Below, one piece after another: positions 1 through 11,800 of a stretch of DNA of 64,000 nt (positions are counted from its first letter, which is position 1; the number at the start of each line of letters is the position of its first letter). Source of the stretch: Acanthochlamys bracteata (lineage: Eukaryota > Streptophyta > Magnoliopsida > Pandanales > Velloziaceae); contig CM034145.1 in NCBI GenBank assembly GCA_019914995.1, positions 2,976,001 through 3,040,000 on the forward strand. The letters run 5' to 3'. A program made the position numbers and the translations under genes. The notes beneath the pieces were generated by a model, which saw only the letters and a list, made by a program, of their open reading frames with translations, made no database searches and was not told where the DNA came from.

Positions 1-2294
1 ACTTTGTGTGAGAGAGTAACAAAAAAAGACATACGGTGTAAAGCGAGGGGCAAGTTTGTGAGAAGAATAGAAATGAAATAAAAGCTAGCATAAATAATCA
101 AATATGCGGAGGTTCGAGTAGTTGGATGGATGTCAAAATATTTTCTTAAAGGAAAAAATATATTGAAGTGTTAGAGTAGATAGATGATTAATAAGATAAA
201 CAGCAATGGTGAAAACATGAGACCATATTAGAGTGGGAGATATGCATAAGAAAAAACAAAAACCAATTCAACAATATGGCAATGCCATCATTCAAAGTAG
301 CCATTATGTTATAATGTATGTGGGAGGGTGATGAGGTGAGAAATGTCATTCATAGAGAAAAACTTTTCAAGAGTTTGTTATTCCCCACCATTATCAATGT
401 AAAGATAAACAATTTTGTGAGAGAAAATTTTTTTCACAAGAGATTTGAAGCAACTAAAAATGTCTTACACATTAGATTTTTTCTTAGTGGGTGAAACCAT
501 ATATAGTTAGTGAAATGACCGACAAAAATAACATAATATTTATGATCATTATGAGATTGAACAAACAATATCTAAGCATCAGAGAAAATAATTTCAAGTA
601 GCCCAAAAAAAATAAGAATGGAAGTGGCAAAAAGTAATTTGTGATTTTATTGTAATGATAGGAATTACAGGTAAACGTCGTCACTAAAGGAGTAGATAAC
701 TACACCATGAAATAGAATGTGCTTAAAGATGTCAAGGAAGGGATGTCCTAATCGTTGATGCCACACGAATGAATGATCTTGACACTAGATAAAGCAAGTA
801 ATGGTGAAGACTTAGTGTAATTTGGTCACTCATAGATGTCCTTTTTTAGTTTAGTCTTGAAGTTCTGCTCCCGTACGAAAATCCTTCATAAGAAAAAAAA
901 TATGAGAAGTATTTAACTAAAACATTACTAGTGATACAAAATTGCAAAATAGAGATTAATTTTTTTTTCATGCTTAGAGCACAAAGAGCATTATTAAGTG
1001 TAAAGTTATGAGTAGAGTACGACAAAAAAATATAACCGGAAGGGTAATTTATAAACCTGTGCCTTCACCAATCAAAAATCCATTGTATGGAGAGTGAAGC
1101 GAGAGATTGCTTATATCGCTAGTAATTGTCAAGTAGCCAAGAGAGAGCTACTATGGCAATATTGGTCAGGAAGTTAGTCTATGGCTGCCACGATATTTGA
1201 TTAGTCAGAACTAGATGGAAGACTACACACCACTAGACTGAATGCCCTTAAGTGCCACATATTTAGCAATAACCAAGGTATTATCGTGTCAAGGTTGATC
1301 ACCATCAGGCGTTGGTGCAGAGGACTTATTATTGTGAGACACGGTTGGATGTGAAGAATCAGTCTTATCATAATTGAAAGAGTGATGAGATCTTAACTTT
1401 TTTGTATGTTGGATTGGCAGTTACAAGTACTGGTTAAGCATTGAAAGTTATATTGCGATGTGTGGATTTAAAAGTGATGAGTTTTTCATATAGTTCCTTA
1501 AGAAAATTGGGGTCTCACGAATTTAGAAAGCAATAATAAGATCACAAATTTCATTGCCGATGCTATCTAAAATTTTTCTAAAAAGATATTCTACATCCAT
1601 AAGAATACCAAATACTGCAAGTTCATCGATATGACCCTTAATCTTATGTAAGTATTTAGCGACATTTTGAGAACCTTACTAAAAATTCTTGAGATGACTT
1701 CTAATGTGCAATGGTAACCACATGTTGCCTTGGTATAGATATTGACAAGAATATGCCAAGCTTTTAGACTGTACTCGGTGAGCACATAGGCTGGATTCAT
1801 AATCTCCGAATTGTCTACAACAATAGCAGGTAGTGACTACGATCCATCAATAAAACCAATGAGATCATAACCAATAAGGAAGTGTTGAATTGAAATTTTA
1901 AGAGAGATAGTTCGCGTCATTGAGTTTAGATGAGCTAGACTTAGGCTTAGGCAACAATTTAATGCAATCAGTTGTTCAATGGAGTCTTGGGTGATAGAAG
2001 AAATAGTATATGACATAGTGATGGAGGCCATTGAGAGTTGAACAAGAGCAACTGTTATTTGCAGTAACAAGATATTGGCAAGATCTAAACGGCAGTGTAA
2101 ATCTAATGAGATCAGCGCTTGATTGTAGCGACGGTGACCACAGCAGTCAACAGTAGTCGAGGAAGTAACACTTAGTCACTGGAGAGTCATTAGAATCACG
2201 ATCAAGCTAACAACTAGTAGTTGAAGCTACTGAGCCAAGAAGATAGGAGAAAAATGAAGAAAAGATGGTTAGAGCAATAATTGCTCAGGCAACG
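1..2294 (-). mobile_element. Ty1/copia retrotransposon fossil, 5' half (gag to integrase)
   Basis: Read on the minus strand, this stretch gives recognisable but decayed copia parts in the expected order. There is a gag amino end near 2054-1837 ending in a G-Y-D-L-I-G-F-I-D-G-S type motif. A UBN2-type gag middle follows near 1800-1591. A GAG-pre-integrase motif (H-Q-R-L-G-H-P) lies near 770-730, and integrase-like stretches near 560-300 include D-N-G-G-E. The element continues past the left edge of the window. It is broken many times and looks old. The gag type suggests an Ale/Retrofit-like copia, but the lineage is an inference. The adjacent LTR at 2295-2660 may or may not belong to it. Confidence 0.75.
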
Positions 2295-2660
2295 TGTAGG
2301 GTATTATAATTAATGGCTTGAATTTTTTATTGATATGTAATATGTATATAGGCTCACTAAAAGCTGAATCAAATCTTCCAAAAATTAAGCTAATCAACTC
2401 CTACAATTATAGGAAGGGGTCTACAAATATCTTTATTTATAGGCATTTATAGGCTCTACCACATGACAAGTCAGTTAGAGTCCTAAAAGGGCTAGGAATT
2501 CTAATACTAAAGGAATCCTTACTAACTTGGAAACTTAGCATCAAGTTTCCTTGTTATTCTAAATACCTTATATTACTAGCTGCTGCTTCTAGAAAGCTCA
2601 AGACACTTTTGGACTGTACTTAGTGGATGCAATCTTTCCAGCCCAAACTATATCCTATCA
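2295..2660 (-). mobile_element. LTR of a retrotransposon (minus orientation)
   Basis: On the minus strand this 366-bp segment starts TGATAGG and ends CCCTACA. It carries a TATA-like stretch (CTATAAATG near 2450-2435) and an AATAAA-type signal near its end, as expected of a promoter-bearing LTR. Just upstream (2661-2674) is a purine-rich tract that fits a polypurine tract, preceded by a short reading frame with N-L-E-D-K, the usual tail of Ty3/gypsy pol. That points to a 3' LTR of a gypsy-type element whose interior lay to the right. The copia gag lies on its other side, so a 5' copia LTR is the alternative. I found no target duplication. Confidence 0.6.
2578..2660 (-). repeat. Direct repeat, left copy (start of the LTR)
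   Basis: About 85 bp, strongly similar and in the same orientation to 6273-6355. Both share the core GGCTGGAAAGATTGCATCCA on the minus strand. The similarity stops abruptly beyond this block. The two copies bracket the 3.6-kb block of host-gene pieces. Confidence 0.75.
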
Positions 2661-2744
2661 TTCCATCCCTCCTGAAAATCAACCTTGTCCTCAAGGTTGA
2701 CGGATATATGGAACTCATCTAAATGAAAGCTTTCAATGGAGGAG

Positions 2745-3365
2745 GAAGATACCTTGTGTCTTAGCAAAGGATTAGAGGTGGAAGATCATCATTTTCAGTA
2801 GCTTGTTGCTAGTAGGAAGCCAAGTCTAAGAAAGACACCCATCAGTTCCTTCTCATCAACCCTTATGGTCACACCAAGCTTCTGAGGCATTAGCCCTAAC
2901 TTGTCTTTCTGATCATTCATGCAAGTACTAATCATGATCTGCATAACAAGCTTGTAGCAGAACTGAATGAATCCATGCTTGAAGTAGGAGACCAGTAGCC
3001 TTGCTGACCCACTTTACAGTAGCTGGGCAAAAGTAGTTTGCACCCCAGAACCTCTCCATTCTCTTAGCTTCATCAGATCCAAACATTGAGGCATACATCT
3101 TTGCAAAGTTGGTTAAGGTGAAGGCCAACCCATGTAAGCCCATGGAATAAGCAGCATTACCCCTTTCTGGGTAGGCTTGAACCTTGCCAAGAAGAGGATC
3201 TTCATGAGTAGCCATGATAATGTTTGTGTTTTCAGTGAACCACTGTAAGGTCTGCTAAGCTTCTTCTCCTTCCACCTGAAGGTACGCAAGTGCCTCAAAA
3301 TCATTCCTTTGGCTGCACATCCACTTGTGATCAAGTTCCACGACATACAGTCCCTCCCTGCCATT
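2745..3365 (-). pseudogene. Elongation factor 2 (eEF2) pseudogene fragment
   Basis: The minus strand encodes a stretch very close to plant cytosolic eEF2, the GTPase that moves the ribosome during translation. Recognisable motifs are I-I-M-A-T-H-E-D-P-L-L-G, L-H-G-L-A-F-T-L-T-N-F-A-K-M-Y and W-G-A-N-Y-F, followed by decayed matches up to M-M-I-F-H-L. The piece covers only the region after the G domain, roughly residues 200-400 of a protein of about 840. The reading frame changes several times and stops occur, so it cannot make eEF2. No introns are seen across the matched part, so it may derive from cDNA. It shares orientation with the helicase fragment to its right and lies inside the repeat-bracketed block. 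Confidence 0.85.
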
Positions 3366-3429
3366 CTACCAAAAACTGTTTGCTACCATAGCAAGCTTGC
3401 AAAGGCCTTTGGGTCAAGCTTAAAGCTTC

Positions 3430-4480
3430 TTCTGACTTAGTTTGGGCAGTCATAGTTTCTGGGTTCAAGAACTTAGCAGCAGATACACATTTCCCATTAG
3501 TTCCAGATGAGGAAACAACGGTGCAATGTTCTTAAAAGCAAAAGAGAATATGCTTACTGATGACGGCAACCGGAGAATTTGCATAGATGTACTCAAAAGA
3601 GCTGTCAGTAGGAACCCCGCAAACATCCTTCAAATGCAGAATTCAGCAGATAAATCAACTTCAGATTCAACCATTTTCTGCATAGTAAAGCTCTCAAGAA
3701 CAGTAGCCTTAACAATATTTGGTATTGGTAAGAAGCCATGGTCAGCATCCATATGAATCACAGTAGAGTTTTTAGTATTTGAAAGGCAGCTTAGAACTAC
3801 TCATAGTAGATAGTGCAGAACTTGTGAACCCTAACAATGATGAATATACCTTGTCCTTCACACCATACATAATGGTTGCATGAGCGGCCGATGTCTTCCC
3901 GGTATGAAGCTTTAAAATACCATTTGATCCAGGAGAACTAGAGAGCTCAGGATTATCAGATAGGTCTAAGAAGCGGCGAGAACCAACTTCTCTTGTAGTA
4001 ACTAACAGGTTTTCAAATGCACTCCCAGAAGGAAGATCATAAGGTAGAAATAAGTTCTCTTTCAAAAAACTTGCAAGGTATGCTAGGAACTTTGTCCTTC
4101 ATCAGCAACAGAATTGTCATCAAATGATAATTCCAAGGAGCTGCCAAGTCCTTGGAAACCGCTGGTACCCTTAATACATAAGTTCTGAATCAGAGGAAAT
4201 TCCAAACATTGAACCCCCTTGACAGGAATGCCCTTGTTATGTAAAGCTTCATGTATCTCTTGATTAGCTCCCATGTAGCACGGTTTCTAGGCAAAACAAA
4301 AAGGGTAGGTGAATAGTTGCTCGGTATCTCCATAGCATCAAATACTCCTCCAACAATAATAATCACAATGCTACTGATTTCATCTCAGCAGCTAATGCTG
4401 AAACCAAGTACCCATCAGATGAAGCTCCTAGAGAAATGAGCGAAGTTTGTCAAGCTTAATTTTGTCTATCCACCATCTTA
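3430..4480 (-). pseudogene. Unidentified coding-like fragments, broken
   Basis: Several minus-strand open stretches (4274-4083, 4065-3772 and shorter ones down to 3430) have the codon and residue texture of a real protein. One contains N-K-G-I-P-V-K-G-V-Q, another S-S-P-G-S-N-G-I-L-K-L-H-T-G-K. They sit in different frames and do not join without breaks. I do not recognise the family. By position and strand they could be part of the same captured block as the eEF2 and helicase fragments. They could instead belong to one diverged gene. Confidence 0.4.
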
Positions 4481-4488
4481 TAATCCAT

Positions 4489-6000
4489 TTAACAATCTCC
4501 TTCCCTTTCCCCAGAAGTCCACCTCTGTCCACATCTTGGAGCTAGCAGAATTGTGTAATGCCTTGCAACAGTATGCAGAACAAATAGCTTCTCCTCCCTT
4601 TCTTCTTGAAGAGTTTCTGCAATTTGATATTCCATTTTCTCAATTATCCTAGACCACTCAGCTCTTAAGTGTTCTGCAACGATTTGATTCCTCAACTTGG
4701 AACCATCTCTTTTAACAGTAAAGAAATCATTGTCAGAGAGAAAAGTAACAGCATTACCTTCCCTTCCAGCTCCTGCAGTACGCCCAACATGATGCACATA
4801 CCTTGTAAGGTCACAAGGGCAGGTGAAGTTTATGACTGTCTTGAGACTGCTGATGTCAAGGCCACGGGCAGTAACATCAAATTCTTGCTTTCAAAAAAAA
4901 TAAATAAATAAATAAATAAATATCAAGTGGATCAAGTCGTTGAACTTGACTAAGATTTTCATGAAGTTGAACAACTTCCATGCCAGCCAGACCAAATACA
5001 AATTTTAATCTATGCCCAGCTTGCTTTATTCCACTGAAAGGTATCACTCTCCGAGTGAAAGTCTTTGAACAAAGAGCAAGAAGTCGAGCCGCCTCATTAA
5101 ATATCAAAATAGCAATATCTCCTAATCCAAATGATTGTGAGTTGCATAGATGATCTACAACTCGCCCTGGTGTAGCTGCGACAATATCAGGTATAGATCT
5201 TTAGAGCAGCCTCTCGCACCTTTGTCGAGAGCCCACCCGCCAACAATAAGACGAGATCTAATATCAGTGAATTTGGAGAGCTTCTCTACCATGCTATGGA
5301 TCTGAACAGCCAGTCATCGGAGCAAGAAGTAGCACTCTGATAGCTGGAACATGCTTAGGCCAAAAACAGCAATTGCTCCAACACAGGCAAAGAAAAGGCA
5401 GTTGTATGCCCAGCGCCAGGCACTGCCACCTGAAGTGGAGTTGCCTTACTGTAGCACAGCGCTTCGCAGGCTCTAAGCAATGGTCGAGATAAGTTAAGCT
5501 TCAAGAAATAATTTGCATGAAATAAATTTTCCAAAAGAAAATGAAATAAAGAGGTTTAAATTATACTAAAACCCCATTACTCTTATCAGATTTTTGTTTG
5601 CTTTTTATTGAGAAAGAAAAGAATAGACAACTTGCCATTAGCGCATATTTTAATACAACCGAACATGCTCCTTTCGATGAGGTAAAATATTGCTTTCGGC
5701 TCGAATAGTAACAACACCAGTGCTGCTTTCTTCATTATTAATCTCCTTTCCATCAACAGCAGCAGTAGCAGAAGATCGCAGGAACGATCTCATCATCTCC
5801 AGCATTATCATGTAGCGAAACAAGGCGATCTCGAAGTGCTTTGGAAATCTTATCGTCGACGGAGGTAGTGTTAGGACGATTGTGTCCGTCCGCCACCGAC
5901 TCTGTATACGAAGCGAATTCCACGGTTATTGTGCATTCTTTGAAGAAGAATCATCGGGATCTAACTGCTCACCAGGGTCTATTGAGAACGAGGAGGTCGT
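4489..6000 (-). pseudogene. DEAD-box RNA helicase (DDX27/RH28 type) pseudogene
   Basis: The minus strand holds most of a DDX27/Drs1-type nucleolar helicase (AtRH28 family, rRNA processing). In order: an amino part with T-T-S-V-D-D-K-I-S-K-A-L-R (about 5880-5840); the segment before motif Q with L-N-L-S-R-P-L-L-R-A-C-E-A-L (about 5500-5450); a damaged Walker A region; a V-L-I-F-N-E-A-A-R-type motif II relic (about 5100); F-G-L-A-G-M and Q-R-L-D-P-L-D; and T-A-R-G-L-D-I with H-H-V-G-R-T-A-G-A-G-R-E-G at 4800-4750. The family has D-E-A-D in motif II and H-R-V-G-R-T-A-R-A-G in motif VI, so key residues are lost. Frames shift repeatedly, and a TAAA repeat interrupts the region between motifs IV and V. 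An A/T-rich gap at 5530-5640 may be an intron remnant. Confidence 0.8.
4893..4921. repeat. (TAAA)n microsatellite inside the helicase pseudogene
   Basis: An A-run followed by about five TAAA units interrupts the helicase relic between motifs IV and V. Confidence 0.85.
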
Positions 6001-6272
6001 CGGCGTGCAGTATTGCGGGCTTGATCTAGGCCGATCGAGGGTCTCCGGATCCGGCAGCATAAAACCTTCATGGCAAGCAGAGGAGCAGCTTGTACTGTGA
6101 TCGGCCGCACTCGATAGCTTGTCTGAACAGCGGAGATCGAGTTCGCCTATTGGAGTGGTGCTTAATATGATCTCAGGAGTTGAGATCGGCTCCAGACACT
6201 GAGGAGACCGCTTGTAATCTCTCCTCTGAATTTGTTTCTGGATTTTCTCCCTCTTGCTCAGCTGCTTCCGAT
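6001..6272 (-). other. Coding-like piece upstream of the helicase fragment, unidentified
   Basis: On the minus strand this GC-richer stretch reads as a serine/proline-rich protein piece, for example L-P-D-P-E-T-L-D-R-P-R-S-S-P. The frame changes or stops at least once. It may be the amino-terminal or 5' part of the helicase gene or a separate captured exon. I do not recognise it. The plus-strand open frames here look like shadows. Confidence 0.35.
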
Positions 6273-6355
6273 CTAACTGCTTTTAGAAAGCTCAAAACAC
6301 TTGCGGACTGTACGCAGTGGATGCAATCTTTCCAGCCCAAAACCGGAACCTATCA
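6273..6355 (-). repeat. Direct repeat, right copy
   Basis: Second copy of the ~85-bp repeat at 2578-2660, starting TGATAGG on the minus strand. Unlike the left copy it does not continue into LTR promoter sequence. Confidence 0.75.
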
Positions 6356-6360
6356 TAATT

Positions 6361-7363
6361 TTACAGCCGGATGGGATCACGATCAGCCCCTGCTGTTTCC
6401 CAACAACTGGATCAGGCGATCCTCGAAAGATGAATGGGGTGCTTCAAAATACTTATAAACTAACTTTTTTAAAATAAAAAATATATTTATATTTAAAATA
6501 ATTTTATTTTAAAAAAATAAATATAAATAATAAATAACATTTTATATTTTTAAAATATTAAACAAATTTATAAATATAAATTTATTATACAATATAAAAT
6601 AAAATAGAAGACCAAAAGCGTTTGAAATCAATGCCAGACACACCCGAAGTACGTGCCCTTACCGCACTGCTGCAAGCGAATCCTCGCTCACCAAGAGGAT
6701 GATTGCTCATATGAAGCCCATCATTGCTTATTACTTCCTTAAACAAACACGCTTATAGCAGCACGCCACGCTCCATCTTCTTTCTTTTTAAGTATGTAGG
6801 AAGCAGTTATCGACAAACGAGCCCCTTTGTGTTACGAGACCAAAAGACAAAATAATACTTTTTCTAGTTGAGATTTGAACTCCGCAGATAGCATACATAT
6901 TTTTTCTAGTTCTACCTTTCTTACCCTTATTGGCATATTCAGACTCAGAAGTTTCTCTCACAGAACCATTATCAGTGGCTCACCCATGGACATACATATA
7001 CCTCCAAGAAGTTACAGTTTAATATATAATTAATGACCATGTACAGCTACAACAATTAAATACATTGACACCGATAACTTTCTAATGAACATTAAGTTAC
7101 AGAGACCTACCAAAAAAACAAAAATCTTTTAATCAAATATAGGAACAAAACACATCCAATAGTCAACAAAAGTCAGCAGCTTTCCCATGTTCCTTATGCA
7201 GCAGAGAATCACCATTGCAGTAGGAATTCTGAAATTCCAGTAATCCCAATACAACGAAGATAACGTCATAAATTACTTGACCGATCGAGCCTTCCATGTA
7301 ATCTGCATTGTTGTAGAAAGAAAATACAAACGTATCAAACAAAATTATTGTATCGAGAAATCT
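6361..7363. other. Intergenic stretch and 3' flank of PDS5
   Basis: The first part holds an almost pure A/T segment (about 6460-6610). The rest has ordinary composition and no recognisable gene. The part next to 7364 is presumably the PDS5 3' untranslated region. An AATAAA on the minus strand overlaps the stop codon, but no poly(A) site can be fixed. Confidence 0.5.
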
Positions 7364-8807
7364 TTATTCATCTGTAAAGATATCAGAAATTACAAGAGGC
7401 TCATCATCAGAGTCTTCCTTGCCATCCGTGTTGGTAGAAGCATCTTCATCCTTAACTGATTCCTCTTCTGATGAGACAACTCCATTTTTATTGCCTCTTC
7501 GCTGAAGCTTCCCTGAGTTGTCCTCTGACGACTCTTTTAAATCAAAAAAAGTTCTATGAGAATCCTATGATAGATAATTCATTCAACTAAAAAACCTGGG
7601 GCTAAACCCAGTGTACTACGTCCATCTCGATCAACAATATATATGTAAAGCAAAACTCAACAAAACTAAGCAGGCTGCAGAGAGTGATCAACTTGTAAAG
7701 TAACAAATCTGCACACAGATATTGGCATTTATTCACTCAGTACAATGTCCAATTTGAGATTAATCAACAAGCTGATGCTCTCAATAGTCGAATTTTAACC
7801 GCAGGATCATATGGTGAACAAAACTTGTACGCTCAAGAGAGACACTTCATGCACATAACTAAGTGAAAATACCAATGCACAATTTCCCAACGAGAAGATA
7901 AACCTTTACGTGAGGAAATCTTTGGCTACTTGCATGCAAATTTAACAATGCATTATGGGTATTCGTTAAGAGAATATCTATATTCTGATCAAAGATATCT
8001 AGCTTAAGTTCTTTAATGCTCTACAATTCCTTACGATTATGGCCTCCCCATAGGTTTCTCCTCAAGCTGAAAGCTCACCGTTGCTAAAACACGAAAAGCC
8101 AGTCATGATTCGATTTCAAAGGGCGACACTGAATAATGAATGGAAGTAGAACATCTCCAAGAGTTGAAGTGCGAACTTTTTGAATTTGCATATTGTAAAT
8201 CTCACACAACGAGATCGTTTTTCAGCATGTAAAATTTACCAATACATGCATACCTTTAGATGAATGGATTTAATTCTATATTTAGTAGAGAAAGATTCTC
8301 TGCCTCTTTCCACACCTACGTCCCTTACTCTCCCCTAAGCATACAGTGCAGTGGTTTTTTCTTTGTATTATGGTCGAATCACATATATTACAACAACCAT
8401 GCTCAAGAAAAAGAATGTACAAGAAACTCATATAAATCTGATACAATTAAGAAATTACCTGGCTGGTTATCATTAGTGTCGGAGCTAGAATTGTGTTGAA
8501 GATTTTCCAAATCAGAACCACCACTTCTATCATAATCATCAGCATCTGCTTTACCACTAGAGGACCCTGATTTAGGTGTGAGGTTCTTCTTGGTAGGTTT
8601 CTCCTGTCTAATCACACAAAAAGAAGATGATATTCTAACAAAACCATCTCCATAAGTGGAAGGAGACTATTTAGAGGAAGATTAAACAGATAAGAAGGTA
8701 CTTTGATGTCGAATTTGTCTTTTGTTTAGCATTTGTCTGGATAGTCTTCCGCGATTGGCTGCAGCATTATGCCACTTGCAGATCAGATTTGTAAGCAAAT
8801 TGCATAA

Positions 8808-8845
<38 letters not shown>

Positions 8846-11800
8846 GAGAGTATAGCTAATGATCTTAATATGCAAATGTGACACTAACATACACAAAACA
8901 CAAAATTTATTTAATCCATTAGCAAAAAGTTGATTACAATGTTTGATTCTCAGTAACTAACAGCAAGGCAGAAAGATTATGCAACCTAGCTTCAATGAGC
9001 TCCAGAGGAATCAGTACAAGATGGACCAAATACTGCACCACGAAAATCTCTAGCAGCACAGGAATCCAAGAAGCACTATATGGACTACAAAGACATATGT
9101 CCAATATAAAATGGCAGTCAGAATCGGCCGACTAAACACAAGTACCTCTAATTTAGAAACATAAACTATCATGGAAAACCTAGTCAATATAATTCAATTA
9201 ATGGAAGAACCACGTAATAATTTATATTTACAAACACTAACCCCATAAATTGACATTAAAATGCTTCAAGATAGAACACATGGAGCCATACAATCATGCA
9301 AACTATAAAGCCCTGATACATCTAAATGAAGCAGCGGAAACCCAGATAGTTGCTGAAAACATCACAAGCGAGAAGCTTATGTGCATTCATCGTCCATAAT
9401 TTAAAGTTTCTAGATTCGATTCATTTCAAAAGGATTGAACTCCAAAATTGAGATCTAAATCTGAATTTAGAGGGAAAGGAACTTTTATGACATCACATAT
9501 CTTCGCAAAAGTTCAAGGAAGAAATGCAGCACGGAATTTAACTTTTCCTAATAGAAAGAGATTTCAATATAGCTAACATCTTTACAAATTGCATAATTTC
9601 ATACTTTCATTTCTGGTCTTAAAGCACAAAAGCAGCAGTATGCTTTTTATCACATAATCTAATTTAATACCAAGGAACTAGGAATGCTACAGTATATTAT
9701 GTACATAAGTAAGAGAGCACCCTCAAAGACATCAATGTCTAGCACTACAAGCAGCTACATTTTTCCTTCACTAGCTTCCATTCAGTTCTAAGTCAAATGC
9801 AAATAAGAGAAGGGTAACATACTGTTTTCTATCTCCAGGAAGATCCTCAATTTTGGCTTTCTGCAGAGTGGAAAGACAAACATTAGCTTATGTCCCCATT
9901 AACAATTACCAGAAAAGAGAAAAGCAAACCTTTTCGGGCATGCCACCATCAGCAGTTAGCTCCCACCTCTCCTTGTTTAGATTCAAAACTTCCACATCTC
10001 CATCATCATACAAAACCTGTACAGAATAATGTTTAGCAAATGTCATCTTGAATAAAACAAACTTTAGATATAATTAAGAAATAGCTTGAGAATTGGGGGA
10101 ATGTCAATGTACCACATGCTTCTTCTCTCCTTGTTCATACGATTGCACCACACCCTCGTAGAACCTGTCATAGGATATAATATCTGCTTTATGATTTTCT
10201 TTGCTAAATGTTCCGTTCCTAATAAGTTGTTGTTCTTCTTACATTAATTGAATCAAGAACCTGAAGTAATTAGTACATATCAAGCAAATGCCAAGGGACT
10301 TACTGTTTATCCAATGGCCACCAAACCTTTATTCTCAACCCTATCAGCTCCTCCGCAGGTTTCTCAGATGAGCACTGAAGAGAGAGAGAAAAAAAAGATA
10401 AACACATTTTTTTTCCAGAAAGACAAAGGAAAGCGAAACATTAAAAGGTCTTGGTCTCTTTTCCTTCAAGCAAAAATCAAATATAGTGCTTGAAAAGTGG
10501 AATCTTCTATAGCTCATAAGAACCTTAGAAGATTCCTACTAAAAAGGGAATAAAAGTTATCTTTGCAAACACACAATTCAAAACATATGCAAGAAATTAT
10601 ATCTTGAAACATATTTTGGCATGTTATGTTTCCAAAACTGCTTGCATATTGTTATATATCCGAGTTTGAATTTGGAAACACAAAGGGAAAGAAGCCATTT
10701 ACATTGACGAATTTCAAGACAACTTCAAACTATTTAATAGTCCTATCACTCTTTATGAATCACTTAGCAAATTAGAGATAGTTGGAGTTCAATTAATCTA
10801 AAATTACTAGTTTTATATGCCTGTCACTTCCAAACCACAAAAGCAAAAGCAGCAGCAACAACCAAGCCTCATCCAACAACGTTGAGTTAGGTACTACGAT
10901 CCTTCCAAGGTATTCTTAATCTGTTATGAGCAATATACTCGATCAGGACACTAAAAGTCATTTTTCAAATTAGCCTACCAAGTCTTCTTAGGCCTCCTCT
11001 ACCTCTCTTTAAAGCAAACCAAAAACAAAAAAAAAAAGGAGGAAACAAGCAAGTCCTATCCATCAAGTTACTCTAATTGAAGTCAGAGAAATATTTTCTG
11101 AAATTCACTGAATATGCAAGTGTGAATAGAGTTAACACGATGCTCAATAACTTATATTTTATGGAACTGTAGTAACAATTTTATGGAATATTGACAACTT
11201 AGTAATTTTGGTTTCAGCATATTAGCGAGTTATATCCGCTTTTGTAGACACTTATACAACAACGCCGCTCCCAAGCCCAAATAAAGGAAGAGGGTTGGGG
11301 TTTTGCTGACAAAAACCCTCATGGCACATTAGCGAGTGAACTCGAGTCTCATAGTCCCAAAATTTTCATATCTACATATACAGCAAGCAAATAAGTTTTC
11401 ATCGATTACAAAACCTCCTTGATCATAAAGATCATTAATTTAGCATTCAAATTGCTGTTAAATTCAATTCTTGAATTCCAAACCTTTCCTAAAAAAGTAG
11501 CAGTGTGGAGGTTCTGATTTTGGATGATGACAGTCAATTTACAAGCGTCCAAATTAAGTTCTAACCAACCCAAGAGATGCTACCAGCTAGCAACAACCAG
11601 ATTGACTTTATATATATCCTTTCCCACATAAACTCACCTAAATTAGTATATCAAACCTAACTGAAGAATCAGTGAGTTAGTCGCAATTTTTGGACAGAAG
11701 AACCAACCAAGCAGGTAGGAACTTGTGCAAGTTACTTTGCATCTAGTTCTTTTAGAGCTGCATTTGCACCACACAAGGCAAGATTCCTACTGAAAAACGG

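Noticed and set aside
2928-3215. A working eEF2 gene.
   Set aside because: Only a middle piece of about 200 residues is present, in several frames, with no amino or carboxyl parts.
6180-6458. 92-codon plus-strand frame as a gene.
   Set aside because: It runs across the right copy of the direct repeat and opposite coding-like minus-strand sequence; no family resemblance.
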